DNA of 64,000 nt from Plasmodium coatneyi (taxonomy: Eukaryota > Apicomplexa > Aconoidasida > Haemosporida > Plasmodiidae): positions 1,302,001 through 1,366,000 of the forward strand of contig NC_033566.1 of the NCBI RefSeq assembly GCF_001680005.1. Direction: 5' to 3'. Positions 1-11,162 of this stretch are shown here, in pieces. The position numbers and the translations under genes are program-made. How positions within the stretch are numbered: position 1 is the stretch's first letter; the number at the start of each line of letters is the position of its first letter. Under the pieces are notes generated by a model, which was not told where the DNA came from, ran no database searches, and saw only the letters and a list, made by a program, of their open reading frames with translations.

Positions 1-1985
1 CGCGCCCGTGTGTGTACGTTATTGCGTAGCAGCATTTACTCATGCGTTTGGTGAAGTATCGCTCCTTCAGTGCCTCTTTTCATCGCTGCTTCTTCCCCAC
101 TTCATCTCCTTTTCCCTTTTGCTGCCCCACCACAGGCGCTCGGGGACTCAAAAGAGCCGACAAGCTGGGGTTCCTATCCTTCTTCGGCCGTCCATCTGAA
201 GTGAAAAATGAATCCAAGTGTGCATCCAAAGTGGACGACATGCTGTATGACAGTTGGGGTGTCAAACCCCTGTGGGAGTCGAAACCGTTTTCCTTAATGA
301 AGCTTCCATTCGTAATAGATGCATTATCACTCGTGCAAATAGTGATTACAAAAGTGACTGCAGTTACGCCTAAGGAGGCACCCGTATGTTCACTTGCTCA
401 TATTACTCGTTGTACTCACTGCGCGTCACCCCCACCTACAAACAACTGCACACAACTATAAAACACTACCGTCCTTTCAGAGTCCCCAAAATATGTCTCC
501 CTTCCTCAGTGAAGAATCGGTGAAATACCACTACAGCAAGCACCACGCCGCATATGTGAAGAACTTAAATAGTACTGAATGAGAGGCGACAAAATTGGCT
601 TGTCTCCATTTGGAGGTGCATTAGTTACAACGGGACGTGCTTATTTTATAATCGCCTGATTGGACACTTCATTTTTCCTCCATTTTGAGTAGAATAATTC
701 ACAATTCGTTCGTGTCCTACATTTCTCACCACTTTCGTTTTATCAATTTTTTTTTTTTAATCTCCTCTTCCAGGTTTAGCCGAACAGCATGGTGAACTGA
801 GGAACCTCACTTTGGAAGGTCCGTCAGCGCGCTTTATGGGGACAGATGGGTGGCCCTTTAATTATATAAAAATATAAAATTATTTTTTTTCTTTTTTCTT
901 TTTTCTTGCACCCCCCTCAGAGGTGATAGGAAGATACTCCGGGGCGATTTATAACAATGCAGGTAAGGCTGCATTGGGGTAGAGTGAAAGAATGGAATGC
1001 TTGTTTGGAAAATATTTCGACTGGCCATTCCTTTGTGCATTTATCCCTTTACACCATTCGACGTCAATGTACGTGCACATGGTGGTGACTGCTCCTTTAG
1101 TGTACACATCTCCTTCATGGCTTTCACCTCACCGTCAACTATTTGAACAGCCCAAATTTTTAACCACAACTTCTTTTGGTTGGGACTGAAGGAGCATGGA
1201 GGTGGGATGCCTTACGGAGAAATAAAGAACAAAATCGAAGAGTCCTTTACGACCTTTGAAAATTTTAAAGACGCCTTTTTGAAGGAAGCATCAGGTATTT
1301 TGCAGCTTCCACGTTGGTGCGGCAAATCAGCGCGAAACGTTCGTGTGGCAACTTATCCCCCATGGAACATTTGTGAGACACTCTTTCCTTTTTTTCACTT
1401 TCCTTGAAGGTCATTTTGGGAGTGGCTGGATATGGCTAATAATGAAGGACAAAAAGCTGATCATCTACCAAGGACACGACGCCGATAATCCGATAAAAAA
1501 TAACATTGGACACCCCATCTTAACGCTAGGTAAGGGCAACTGCAGTGAGGCGGCAAAGTTAAAGTGTCCATCGTAGCAGTCACCCACAAGTACATTCTTT
1601 AAAAAAGATCAACTCTACAGCAAAGCACAATTGTATATAAATTTGTGTTTGCTCGTATTGCATGGATACATTTTTTTTTTTTTTTTTTTTCCTATCTGTA
1701 GACGTTTGGGAGCATGCTTACTACGTGGATTACAAAAATGCCAGAGGGGACTACGTGAAAGGTGCGTAGGGGGCGAAAAAAAAAAAATCCACACATGCAG
1801 ATCTGTCATGTCTTTTTGTCTTTCTCCGATGTGTATTTAATAAAAAGTAGGCGAAATGGCCCGCTCACCCGTTTCGACAGCCCATTTCGCTTGCCCTGTT
1901 CGCCCGTCCACTCCCCCCACCCGCAGAATGGCTGAACAAAGTGAACTGGGATTTTGCCAACTACAACTTATCCGCATTAAATTAG
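1..1985 (+). CDS. SOD2: Iron superoxide dismutase (5' end off window)
   Basis: Dismutes superoxide using iron; the N-terminal extension suggests the organellar (mitochondrial) SOD2 type. Exons read by splice signal and phase: 136-311 (preceded by a pyrimidine tract; earlier exon(s) not found, probably off the left edge), 481-571, 774-818, 921-962, 1151-1294, 1410-1529, 1702-1761, 1927-1985. Fe-SOD landmarks are in order: KHHAAYV (first His ligand), AAQIFNHNFFW (second His; the Gln is typical of Fe rather than Mn enzymes), GSGWIW, and DVWEHAYY (Asp and His ligands). The chain ends NYNLSALN, then TAG at 1983-1985. All joins keep phase. The family assignment is firm; the organelle and the first exon are inferred. 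No ATG start can be assigned in the window. Confidence 0.9.
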
Positions 1986-3813
1986 CCAAAAGGGAAAAGT
2001 ATAAAAATAGGAAAAAGGGAATATGTTAAAATAGCTGTTCATTTTTGTGTCTACAATTGGCGCAGCAAGTAAGGATCCCTATTTCGTAGCGACTCTTTTC
2101 ATCACTTCCGTTTTTTTTTGGAATAGTCCTAAGTTGTGTTTTTACACGTTCGACACGCATGTATTTTTATGTTCATGTAAGTTTTAAAACTTTGCGAATT
2201 TATTTGTTGCTCCTTTTTTTTTGAGAGAGAGCATAGTAAAGGTTGATTATTTCTCCAACAAAAAAAGAAATGCCAAAGGGGGATTGATCAGTTGGAAGGA
2301 CAACGTATAGCAAAGTGCTGACCGATCGTTTTTATGGTCTCCGTTCCTTGTTCCACTGGATTACTTACCTGGAAAGGAAGCATCCATCGCTTTGTGTCTT
2401 CATCATCTCATTCGCCTCATCGTCGTAATGGTTACATTTTCTTTAGGGAAAATATGTTTTTTTGCAAAACGGTCACATCTTGTTCAGTGCATAGGGTGAG
2501 CATGTCTGCTTCGATCAGTTCTCACTTTTTTCTTCATCCTAGGGAAGGATACCTTAAAAGGAGCGGACCTCCTTTGGGTGTGTGAGCTATTTAAATTACG
2601 TTTCTTCGGAGCTGGGTGGATTACCACTCATTTCACGTCCGCCTATTTCACTTCACCGCATTATGTTGTCCAGTTGTTACTTGTTTTTTGGGGGCCTTCC
2701 CTATTCGCATCTGTGCCCCACCACGAACATGTTCCGAAATGTGCCTTGCGTGAAGGAACCCCCTTTTTTCTTTTCTTACTTTTTGCCTTTGCATAATTCG
2801 GCATATTGAGGAAATGGGCTGAGGTACCTCTGCGGGGAAGGTCTTTGTGTGCACAGTAGAAAGTAGTAAAGAGGCCATTGGGTAGGATCACAAAATGGTA
2901 GTGCCACTACATGGTGGAGTCGGAACCCTTAACCAAATGCGCGCTTAATGCGAATGCCTGCAAGGTACCACTCTTTAAGGACCCCCCCTTCTCCATACAA
3001 CACATGTCAACAGTCACATGGGGATTCACAAATATTTGCGAAAATAAAAATAACGCAAAAATTATTTCTCCATTTTTTCATCTTTACAGTGTACCTTAAA
3101 TAAAAGAAAAAAAAATAAAAACACACATCCAATATTATTTCCCCTTTTACCCTGCCTTTTTTTTTTTTTTTTGCAGCACCCGAATATTGTGCCGGTTGTT
3201 CGGAATAGTCTTACTGAAGTGTTGTTGATCAAGGCAGAAGTGCTGCATGACAGGGGGGAAAAATTGCCGCTTCTCTGTCGGGATGGTGGCATAATATAGC
3301 AGAACATGACAGCAAACTGTAGCAAATCGCTGTAGTACCACTGGTGTGCCTCCTCGGTAGCACCCCAACGTCACCATAACATTTCCGCGAGGGTTGTAAA
3401 AAATTATGAACAAAGAGTCAATTTTTTCCGTAACGTTCATACCACCTCCAGTGCGTGCGTTTATGGAGAACTCTCCCTCCCCCCCTGCACATGTCCAAGG
3501 AACGTGACAAAGCGAAAATAAAGCGAAAAATAAACAGTCCCAATAGGTCACCTGCAAGGCTTAACATCGTATCATTCTAGGTTAAGGGAGAAAAGAACGG
3601 GAAAAAACTGAGGTTGCAAAATAAACAGGGTAGAACGAACGGAAGATAACACACTGAAGAGAGAAAAAAAAAAAAAAAAAAGAGGATTGTGGAACATTCT
3701 CCAGGTGTTGCCATTGCCGCCCAAATCTGCAACATTTGTATCCCGTCAGGGGGTAGAATCTACCTGTGTGTATCCCCCGTGATAACAAGACCAAAGGAGA
3801 ACAGCGCGCCAAA
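1986..3813. other. Intergenic region
   Basis: About 1.8 kb between the SOD stop and the Mei2-like start. It holds several T and A runs (for example near 3160 and 3665) and only short open frames without ATG starts, domains or consistent splice partners. I see no gene in it; it probably contains the SOD 3' UTR and the promoter of the downstream gene. Confidence 0.6.
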
Positions 3814-5136
3814 ATGAATACCCACATGCGGGAGACCAATTTCACAAGTAGGCAAAGTGACGCAAAGAAAAAGGGGAAGGACAAAACAACTGTACACATA
3901 AAGAACACATATATTTCGCCATACGTCCTGTATAACAACAGAAAGGGAAACAACGAAAATGAGTTTGCAAAGCTGAACAACCTCCTAACGAATGAAAAGA
4001 ACCGAGTGTTTATTAAACACAAATTGAACTATTTCAAAGATGGTATTCACGAGAAAAAAATTTTAAGATACGCCTTAATTAATGAGCTAAATTTAAAGTG
4101 CTTTGAGAATAGGGGGAATGCATGCGAACTGAATAGCATCACCACCATGATCCGCATGAACTCTGACTTTGGGAGTGATAAGGAGCAGGGCGTGGCTGCT
4201 CGAGAGAAAGCAGACTTGGTTGGCAATATAAAGGAGCTGACCATTATTCGGAGCGAGGACATAATTCGTGGTGGGGACATCATTCGCAGCGAGGAATTCA
4301 TCAGCAGCAAGGATATGCTACACCGTGGGGGAGGCACTAACAATGAAAAGGCAAGTGGCAGCGCAGAAAAAAGCGGCGTGCTCTTTAAGACAGACCCAAA
4401 TGACGAAAAGGAATGTGACTGCTTTGGTTATAGTAAGTACTACGGGGATAGTACGGATGTACCCAATTCGCTCTGTTGCCTTCCAACCGGCGGGACGTAT
4501 TGTTCAGGGGGGGCCAGGGCTACCAATGAGTCCCTAGCAGAAGGTACCAACAAAGCTGACATGCATACTGAGAGTAGTAATCACCTGAACCGTTGCTGCG
4601 CTAAACGTAGTCACACGAATAACAGCACAAATGATGTAGTGTACAAATGTGAAGATTCAATTCCATTGGGAACAATTCTGAACTTTCACAACCTTGATAA
4701 TAATAACACGAATATCCTAACCACGGTGATGCTGAGAAATATTCCCAACAAATACACACAAAAAATGCTCATGAATGTGATGAACGAACACTTTAAAGGA
4801 CTGTATGATTTTTTTTACCTTCCAATTGATTTCCGCAATAAATGTAACGTTGGTTACGCCTTTATCAATTTTATACATCCCTATTATGCTGAACTGTTCA
4901 TACGATTTTTTAATAATTACAAACTTAACGTTTTTAAAAGCAACAAAGTGTGCAGTGTTACTTGGGGAAGAGTACAAGGGCTGAAGGCTAACATTGAACA
5001 TTACAGGAATTCTGCTATCATGACTATTCCCATCCCGCAGTATAAGCCTATGCTTTTTCAGAATGGGATTTCCGTCTCTTGGCCCGAGTCCGACGGGCCC
5101 TTACCCGCCATTAAACTCCGTTCGCAGAAGTACTGA
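3814..5136 (+). CDS. Mei2-like RNA-binding protein
   Basis: Single-exon protein of 440 residues. The first 300 residues are low-complexity and Asn/Ser/Lys-rich. Residues about 300-395 form a Mei2-type C-terminal RNA recognition motif: TTVMLRNIPNKYTQ (RNP2-like strand), LYDFFYLPIDF, and NVGYAFINF (RNP1-like), followed by VCSVTWGRVQGL and the tail SAIMTIPIPQYKPMLFQNG. In fission yeast and plants, Mei2 RRM3 proteins bind specific RNAs during meiosis or differentiation; the role in the parasite is unknown. The start chosen is the first ATG in frame (3814, context GCCAAAATG); the upstream open stretch has no ATG. Family assignment is strong, function inferred. Confidence 0.88.
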   Translation: MNTHMRETNFTSRQSDAKKKGKDKTTVHIKNTYISPYVLYNNRKGNNENEFAKLNNLLTNEKNRVFIKHKLNYFKDGIHEKKILRYALINELNLKCFENRGNACELNSITTMIRMNSDFGSDKEQGVAAREKADLVGNIKELTIIRSEDIIRGGDIIRSEEFISSKDMLHRGGGTNNEKASGSAEKSGVLFKTDPNDEKECDCFGYSKYYGDSTDVPNSLCCLPTGGTYCSGGARATNESLAEGTNKADMHTESSNHLNRCCAKRSHTNNSTNDVVYKCEDSIPLGTILNFHNLDNNNTNILTTVMLRNIPNKYTQKMLMNVMNEHFKGLYDFFYLPIDFRNKCNVGYAFINFIHPYYAELFIRFFNNYKLNVFKSNKVCSVTWGRVQGLKANIEHYRNSAIMTIPIPQYKPMLFQNGISVSWPESDGPLPAIKLRSQKY

Positions 5137-6472
5137 CCGACTGACTGTGTTGTCTGTGTGTGGTTATCCATGTGCCGCCCCTACGCAGAGATTGTCATTA
5201 CTGTCTGCAAGTGGGTCCGTTTACCCTCCACCCCCGGGTTCGTTCTGCAAAAGGGTTTGCTACCCCAGTGGAAAATGTCAATCTTGTCGCTAAAAAAATA
5301 TGCCTCTCGTGTGTCCATCTAGTATGTTAATTTTTTTTTTTTTTTTCACCTGAACGGTTCATGCAGCTAGCTATTTTTTTTTTTTTTTTCCTATCCGTGC
5401 TGAAATGCCTGCATGACAAACAGTTCACACAAGTTGGAGATTTCCTGCGTAAGTGCCGCAGCGCGCGAAAGTTGTGGACACCTCCAGGTGCGCACATCCG
5501 TCTGCAAATATGCAAACGAGCATACATGTACATATGATACACGCACACACAGTTGCAAAGTTTCACCCGCTGTTGGAGGTGATTGCGATTTTATTTGATG
5601 AACACGTTGTTTTTTTTCTCCCCATTTATTCCATTTTTTTTTTTTCCCTTTGAATCAGCTCCCCTTTGCCACATTTGTACATGCTTACCCACCATGGCTG
5701 CATCATCCTTTACCTGAACAAATTAAATGATCTTTTCTGAATAACCCTTCTGTGCATGTTAAGGGTTGCTCCAGATGACCAGTCGATATGCAAACGGGGG
5801 ACAGTAATTCCCCTCGCACCGCTCATCGGTGTGACGTTCCTCTTCCGTGGGGAGTCCCTCATTTGTGTTGTACGGCGACTGTGCACCGCGTCCATTTCTG
5901 CTCAAGAGGAACTGCGAAATTTTCTATGCATAATTAAGCTACCGCTTTAATTTTTCCCTCATTTAACTGGACCCCATGGAAGGTTTTTTTTTTGTCATTC
6001 GGTTTGCTACACGCTAAGAAGCACGCAATGTGTAACAACAAATCAGGATGGGTTGGACACACTACGGGGAAGTGAAGAGGGCCCCAGAAAAAAAAAAAAA
6101 AAAAAAAAAAAAACATCCAAAATGGTTGCAACAAGGGTGAAATACTACCACAAACGGGCGTGTTATGCGTAGCAGTGTAGTACCCAACTAGGTGACTCAT
6201 GATCTGGAGAGAGAAACCACCTCCTAACGGAGGAAATTTGGTTTGACCCCCGCACTTCACCCAATTGGGAAAAAAAAAAAAAATTCACAAATGATAAGAT
6301 AAAAGCTGGAATGTTTTAAAGACCACCACTTTTTGTTGCTGAAAAAGAATTTGTGCATAATTTTGATGTAATGTGTTTACCTCCTGTGTGTTCGCTTGGG
6401 GCACTAGTCATTACGCAAGTGTATGCATGTACTTGTACACGTGGTTGTAGGTATTTCCCCCCTTGTCCCGTT
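5137..6472. other. Intergenic region
   Basis: About 1.3 kb with T tracts (5331-5346, 5372-5389) and an A tract of about 25 bases near 6090-6112. Short open frames have no domain or start support. No gene seen. Confidence 0.6.
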
Positions 6473-7639
6473 ATGGCCCCACTGCCCAGCTGGGTCATCA
6501 CCATACTTTTGCTGTTCTGCTTGCACAATAAAATAGGAACACTGAACTGCCAAAAGTGTGCAGATAATCACCAGTGCAAAAACGCCTGTTACCTTTTGGA
6601 TGATAATAAACAGTTATGCTTGTGTAATGCTAATGAGAAGGGGGTGCATTGCACAGAGAAATGGAACATGTGCGAGAAGGACTGTAACATTAGCGGGATG
6701 GACGAATCATGCTCTATTGCCTTATGCAGACGGGGTTCGCTTTGCAGAGAGGCACACACACGTGGATTGGGGCGCACACGTAGATTGGCGCGCAGAATGG
6801 GGGTCACTCCGACCTGCGTTTGTTCATGAATGACTGTTCACCATTGCACGCACAAGGTCCATTTCGCCATTTTGCTTTGCCCCTTCCCAGGAAAGTGCAT
6901 ACCTATTGACAAGGCGCCCTATTACTCATGCGACTGCGGAGACTTATACACGGGGAAGAACTGCGAAATTGAAAACAATCCTTGCTCATCGGAAGAAACG
7001 AATCCTTGCCTGAACGGTACATGTCTTTTTATTGCTAAACTGAACAGAGTTATTTGCAAGTGCCACAATGGATGGACTCAAAAGGATAAACAAAGTTCGT
7101 CTATGCTTAACTGGGGGAAGGAAAAGATCGAGGTGCCTCCCCCATGCGATGGTAAGTACAAGAATGTCCATGAAAAAAGACTCTTTCATGAAAGTATACT
7201 CATCCGCGTGTATATGCGCAGGTTGGCATTGCTTTTGTGTGCAGTGCAATTTCACCCTTCTCCCCTTTTTGAATTTTGCAGCACAAATCACGAGGGGTCT
7301 CTCTAAGTACGTGGTTTACCACACGCCGGGTTAGCTTTCGCGCAACGCAGTGTTGCGCAGTTCTATATGTTATTGCACACTAATGCTAACTATATATATA
7401 GTACCGATATGTATAGATAGCTGACCATAACTATAGATAAGTGTTGCTTACTTACTATTGATACACACCCTTCCCCCCCCCCCCCCCTTTAAATTGCAGT
7501 GGCGTACGCCATGTGGTGGCTAATCTACGTGATCAGCGTCCTGGTGTTATTCCTCTGCTGCTGCAACGTGTGCTTCGACTTCGTGTCCAACTCTCTACTG
7601 AGTTATTTTACCGTATTCGGCGGGAAGAAAAAGGACTGA
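6473..7639 (+). CDS. Triple-EGF-like type I membrane protein
   Basis: Four exons, 6473-6734, 6891-7151, 7282-7329 and 7500-7639, join in phase to give about 236 residues. A signal peptide (MAPLPSWVITILLLFCLH) leads into three EGF modules. EGF1 has cysteine spacing 5-3-9-1-8. EGF2 (CSIALCRRGKC...CDCGDLYTGKNC) forms only after splicing, with spacing 4-4-10-1-8. EGF3 starts at NNPCSSEETNPC. A short stalk precedes one membrane segment (MWWLIYVISVLVLFLC) with a CCC cluster that could be palmitoylated, and a basic tail ending GGKKKD. It is not GPI-anchored, unlike many merozoite EGF surface proteins. Exons 1 and 3 use weak donors (GTTCGC, GTTAGC) chosen because they restore the EGF pattern and the phase. 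Function unknown; surface or secretory location inferred. Confidence 0.78.
7441..7499 (+). repeat. C-rich homopolymer in intron 3
   Basis: The intron before the last EGF-gene exon contains a run of about 16 C bases (near 7472-7487) just before the TTTAAATTGCAG acceptor, giving an unusual C-only polypyrimidine tract. It could be prone to sequencing or length error, but it lies outside the coding sequence. Confidence 0.7.
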
Positions 7640-7878
7640 CCAAGGGGCGAGCGGCGGACATGTAAACGGGTTATAGCAGGTATGAATTTACGCAGGTGTG
7701 CTTATGCTTATGCTTATGTTTATGAGTATGCACTTGTTCTTATGCGACTGTGCACATCCCAAACAAAAGTGATATTTTTTTTTTTTAGACCCCTTTGCGG
7801 CGTCCACAAAGAAAAAAAAAAAAAAAAGACAAAATGCACCACATAAAGGGCAGAATAGGCTACATACTGCTGGGCAGC

Positions 7879-9030
7879 TTACCATATGAAGAAGTATACC
7901 CCCCTTTTGGTGGCAAACCCAACATTGGGTTTTTCTATGCCCACATAGTATACCTCAACGTGAACGCGCTTCTTCTTCTCGGCGTCCAGTACTTGGTTTT
8001 CCCCCTTTAGAATATCCATAATTTTGGCCCGTATGGATTTATGGCCACAAATGTAAAGCTCGCATTTTAGTTCATTAAAAAGTTGCAGGAACTTTTCTCT
8101 CTTTTTGTATATTTCGTCCTGCACATGATGGGAACTACCATCCGAATTTTTAATAGAGGAAAAGACATACTCCACATGGAAGTTATTCGGGTACATCTTC
8201 TGAAAACGTTCCAGCTCTTCAATGTATAGAATAGAGTCTTCATTGTACACTCCGTAGTACAGGTAGATTTGCCCATTATATGTTTTCTCTCGTGATTGGC
8301 TACCTGGTTCGTATCCCCATATTTTTTTTAGAAACGATATGTAAGGAGAGATACCCGTTCCCGTTGCAATAAAAATTAAATTTGTGCTGTCTTCGAGCAC
8401 ATTATCTGGAAGAAGAAAGGATCCATGTGCTCCCGTTAAATATATGTTATCGTTTTTCTTTAACTCTTTTATGTAACCTGAGCAGTATCCATACTTCCGT
8501 TCCATGTGTCCATTTTCTTCTTCCTCATAGGTATGAATTCTAATGGCAAAGGAGAGATTTTCCGAGTTGCTAGACGATATGGAATAGAGCCTTGAGCATA
8601 TTTTCCCTCCTTTTTTCCCCCCGTCTTGGGGGTTATTTTTATTGTCTGTTTGGACCAACTCCTCATAGTAAGGAATCACCCCGCATGAGTGCCCCTCCAA
8701 ATATTTGAACATCCCCCCATGGTCTATTTCTATATTGTACACTTCATGTAGCGCATTTTTCCGTACGAGATTTACCTTGTCTACTACTTTACACTTTAGT
8801 GGGTTCTTAATGGTGTATACATTTGTGTAGCTATTCTTTTCAGCGTTGTTGTACTGTCGTAGGTGGTGTTTCCTCTTTTTGCGTAAAGTAGGGGCGCTGT
8901 TTTTTACGAAGAAGGATTTTTCAATTTCGTAATTTTTTTTTTCCCACAATGGGCACGTGTTAACCTTGTGTAGCGTCACCCCCCCGCCGAAGGTCGCTGG
9001 CAGGAGTAACAGTGCCAGGGACAGTTTCAT
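7879..9030 (-). CDS. FNR: Apicoplast ferredoxin-NADP+ reductase
   Basis: Plant-type FNR, 383 residues, which passes electrons from NADPH to ferredoxin in the apicoplast, supplying the isoprenoid and Fe-S pathways. It starts with a signal peptide (MKLSLALLLLPATFGGG) and a basic transit segment to about residue 75, a bipartite apicoplast leader. The FAD motif RLYS is at 147-150 followed by SISSS; the CSGYIKEL segment is at 183-190; the NADP-binding loop GTGIS is at 224-228; and CGHK is at 328-331. The family's C-terminal aromatic residue appears in VHVEVY at 361, but the frame continues for 22 more residues before TAA (see findings). The ATG at 9030 is the only sensible start. Confidence 0.95.
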   Translation of the reverse strand: MKLSLALLLLPATFGGGVTLHKVNTCPLWEKKNYEIEKSFFVKNSAPTLRKKRKHHLRQYNNAEKNSYTNVYTIKNPLKCKVVDKVNLVRKNALHEVYNIEIDHGGMFKYLEGHSCGVIPYYEELVQTDNKNNPQDGGKKGGKICSRLYSISSSNSENLSFAIRIHTYEEEENGHMERKYGYCSGYIKELKKNDNIYLTGAHGSFLLPDNVLEDSTNLIFIATGTGISPYISFLKKIWGYEPGSQSREKTYNGQIYLYYGVYNEDSILYIEELERFQKMYPNNFHVEYVFSSIKNSDGSSHHVQDEIYKKREKFLQLFNELKCELYICGHKSIRAKIMDILKGENQVLDAEKKKRVHVEVYYVGIEKPNVGFATKRGVYFFIW

Positions 9031-11162
9031 TTAGGGGGATACTTTTTCTTCTAATATCGTCGTTTGAAGTGCGGTGTTGCGATGCGGTGTGCCCCTTGGG
9101 CATTCACAACTTTATGCATCGCCCCCCCTTTTTACTCCTCGGTTTAAATTTCTACCCTGCCTGTTTAACCCCTCTTCACTATATATATCGTGTGAAAGGT
9201 AAACATGTATGGGTAAAATATGAAGGGTTAGACGCCGCTCAAACTATTGCTCATGAGAGATTGTCTCACGGGGGTGCATATTCCACGGGGGTGCATATTC
9301 CACGGGGAGAGACACTCACTGCGGATGAAAAAATTTGATAGAGGTGTCTGCGTCATGCAGGAAGTAGTAGCCCCTTTCTCATCAAGGTTGCATCCTCAAA
9401 AATGGTTTACCCCTCATTACGTGGTGGTAAAAATGACGTTGTTAGGGCAGTGTACAAAAAAAGGATGTGACAACAGATCGGTGTTACGGTTATTCTTTGT
9501 TTTGCAAAAGAGAAAGGAGAGGGGGACTACCATCCCTTCTTCTACTAGCGTACATAACTCAACGTAGTGTGTGTGTGTCGTATTTTTCCAAAAATGGTTT
9601 GCACTAATGGAATGTACTCAGTTGTTTTTCTCTTATTATTTTATTTTTTTTTCAAATGCTTCACCCATTGTTCTCTCCTCCCCCCATGGGCGTATTCGCT
9701 GTATTTTTTTTAGTTCCTCTATAAGGCAAAAAAAAAAAAAAAAATTCACCAAATCGAACTTATAGGATTTACGTTGCCGTGGGTGAAATACCACACGTTT
9801 CGCTGTCGTTTTTATCTACCGCCTGCAGTTGGGAGGCACATTGCATATAAATGTTCTCATGTGCGTGTAGAAGTACACTTATATGTGCACATGTATATAT
9901 GCAAATATGCGTACCACTTTTTTCCCGCGCGGCACAAAAAAGGCAGATAAATGAGTATTTTATTTATGTAGTTAATGTAGATGTTTTTTTTTCCATCCCT
10001 CTACAATGTGCAGGATGATAACCCGTGGTCAATCATAAGCGCGAACCGCTGGCTCTATACTTTCGCGCGAGGACGTATACCGTAAGGTGCGGTTTGCATG
10101 TATACCTTTGCGGGGTTTTAAAAAAAAAAAAAGGCACGTGGTGTACCACATGCTGTGGTTGGGGGGATTTGGCAAAAAAAAAAAAAAAAATAAATAAATA
10201 AAAATAATGTTATAAAACGGCAAGCCAATATAGTAATGTAGCAATGTAGTTATGTTGGTAATGCAGCAGATAGCAGTGTAGTAATACGACGCAGCAGTTA
10301 AAATGTACGTGCTTCGCCAAAAACAATAAGCAACCAGTTTACCATTAGGAAGAGCAAAAGAAATGTCAGAGAAGGAAAGGAATGGTAAAGAAGCCACCAA
10401 GTGAGAGTTCAAAAGAAGAAAAAAAAAAAAAAAAAAAAAAACAGCGGAATAATCATCTGAGGCGAATTACGCGAACTGCCTCTAAACAGAGCGGAAGGGA
10501 AAGCATATTTAACACTTCAGGATTTATGCCAGCCCGGTAGGTGAACCGCATTTGTGCTTCATTTCTGGGCCCAGCGTAGTGAAGTGAACTAACCTGATTT
10601 GAGGTGAAGCGTTTGTTTGTTTGTTTGTTTTTTTCTTTTTTCTCTTCAAAATACAGCATTGTAAAAGGGGTACGTAGAAAAATGCCGCACGTTTTACCGC
10701 AGTAACCCATCCTCAGGAAAACGGTCGTATGTTCATTTAAGTAGAAAATTGAAAGGTACGACCTGAGGGGGGGATTTCCCGTCAGTATACTTTTTTTCCA
10801 AAGAGGAGAAAACTGAAGCTACGTGAGTATAGAAGGAAGGGGAAGAACACGTTGCCCTGGGGATTGCTAAATTGGGAAGCCTCCTCCAAGCACCAACGCT
10901 AAAATGAGAACAACGTCTCTACGGCTGAGTGAGCAAGTTAGCCCATAGAAGGAGCCCCCCTTTGTGCACACATGAAGACCAAACGTGGACGTATTATGCA
11001 AATAAACGTACGAATACGCCTGTAGTATTTATATCGATATATATTTTAACGTATAGACACCTTACTGGTGTAGAAGTCCTTGGACAGGACCCTTGCGAGA
11101 CCGCACAGTCAGTAAGATCGCCAAACGATAACCCCCTCTTTTGTCCAAGCGCCAAAGGAACA
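9031..11162. other. Divergent intergenic region (FNR / NAB2)
   Basis: About 2.1 kb between two divergent genes, so it should hold both promoters and 5' leaders. It contains A/T homopolymers (near 9728, 10175, 10420), a (GTTT)n stretch at about 10613-10632 and a 20-bp direct duplication near 9267-9306. No credible coding region. The open frame running into NAB2 from 10929 has no ATG before 11163. Confidence 0.6.
9267..9306. repeat. 20-bp tandem duplication
   Basis: The unit CACGGGGGTGCATATTC with its flanking C/A repeats about twice head to tail, followed by a partial third copy (CACGGGGAG). It lies in the FNR/NAB2 intergenic region. Likely replication slippage; no function evident. Confidence 0.6.
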
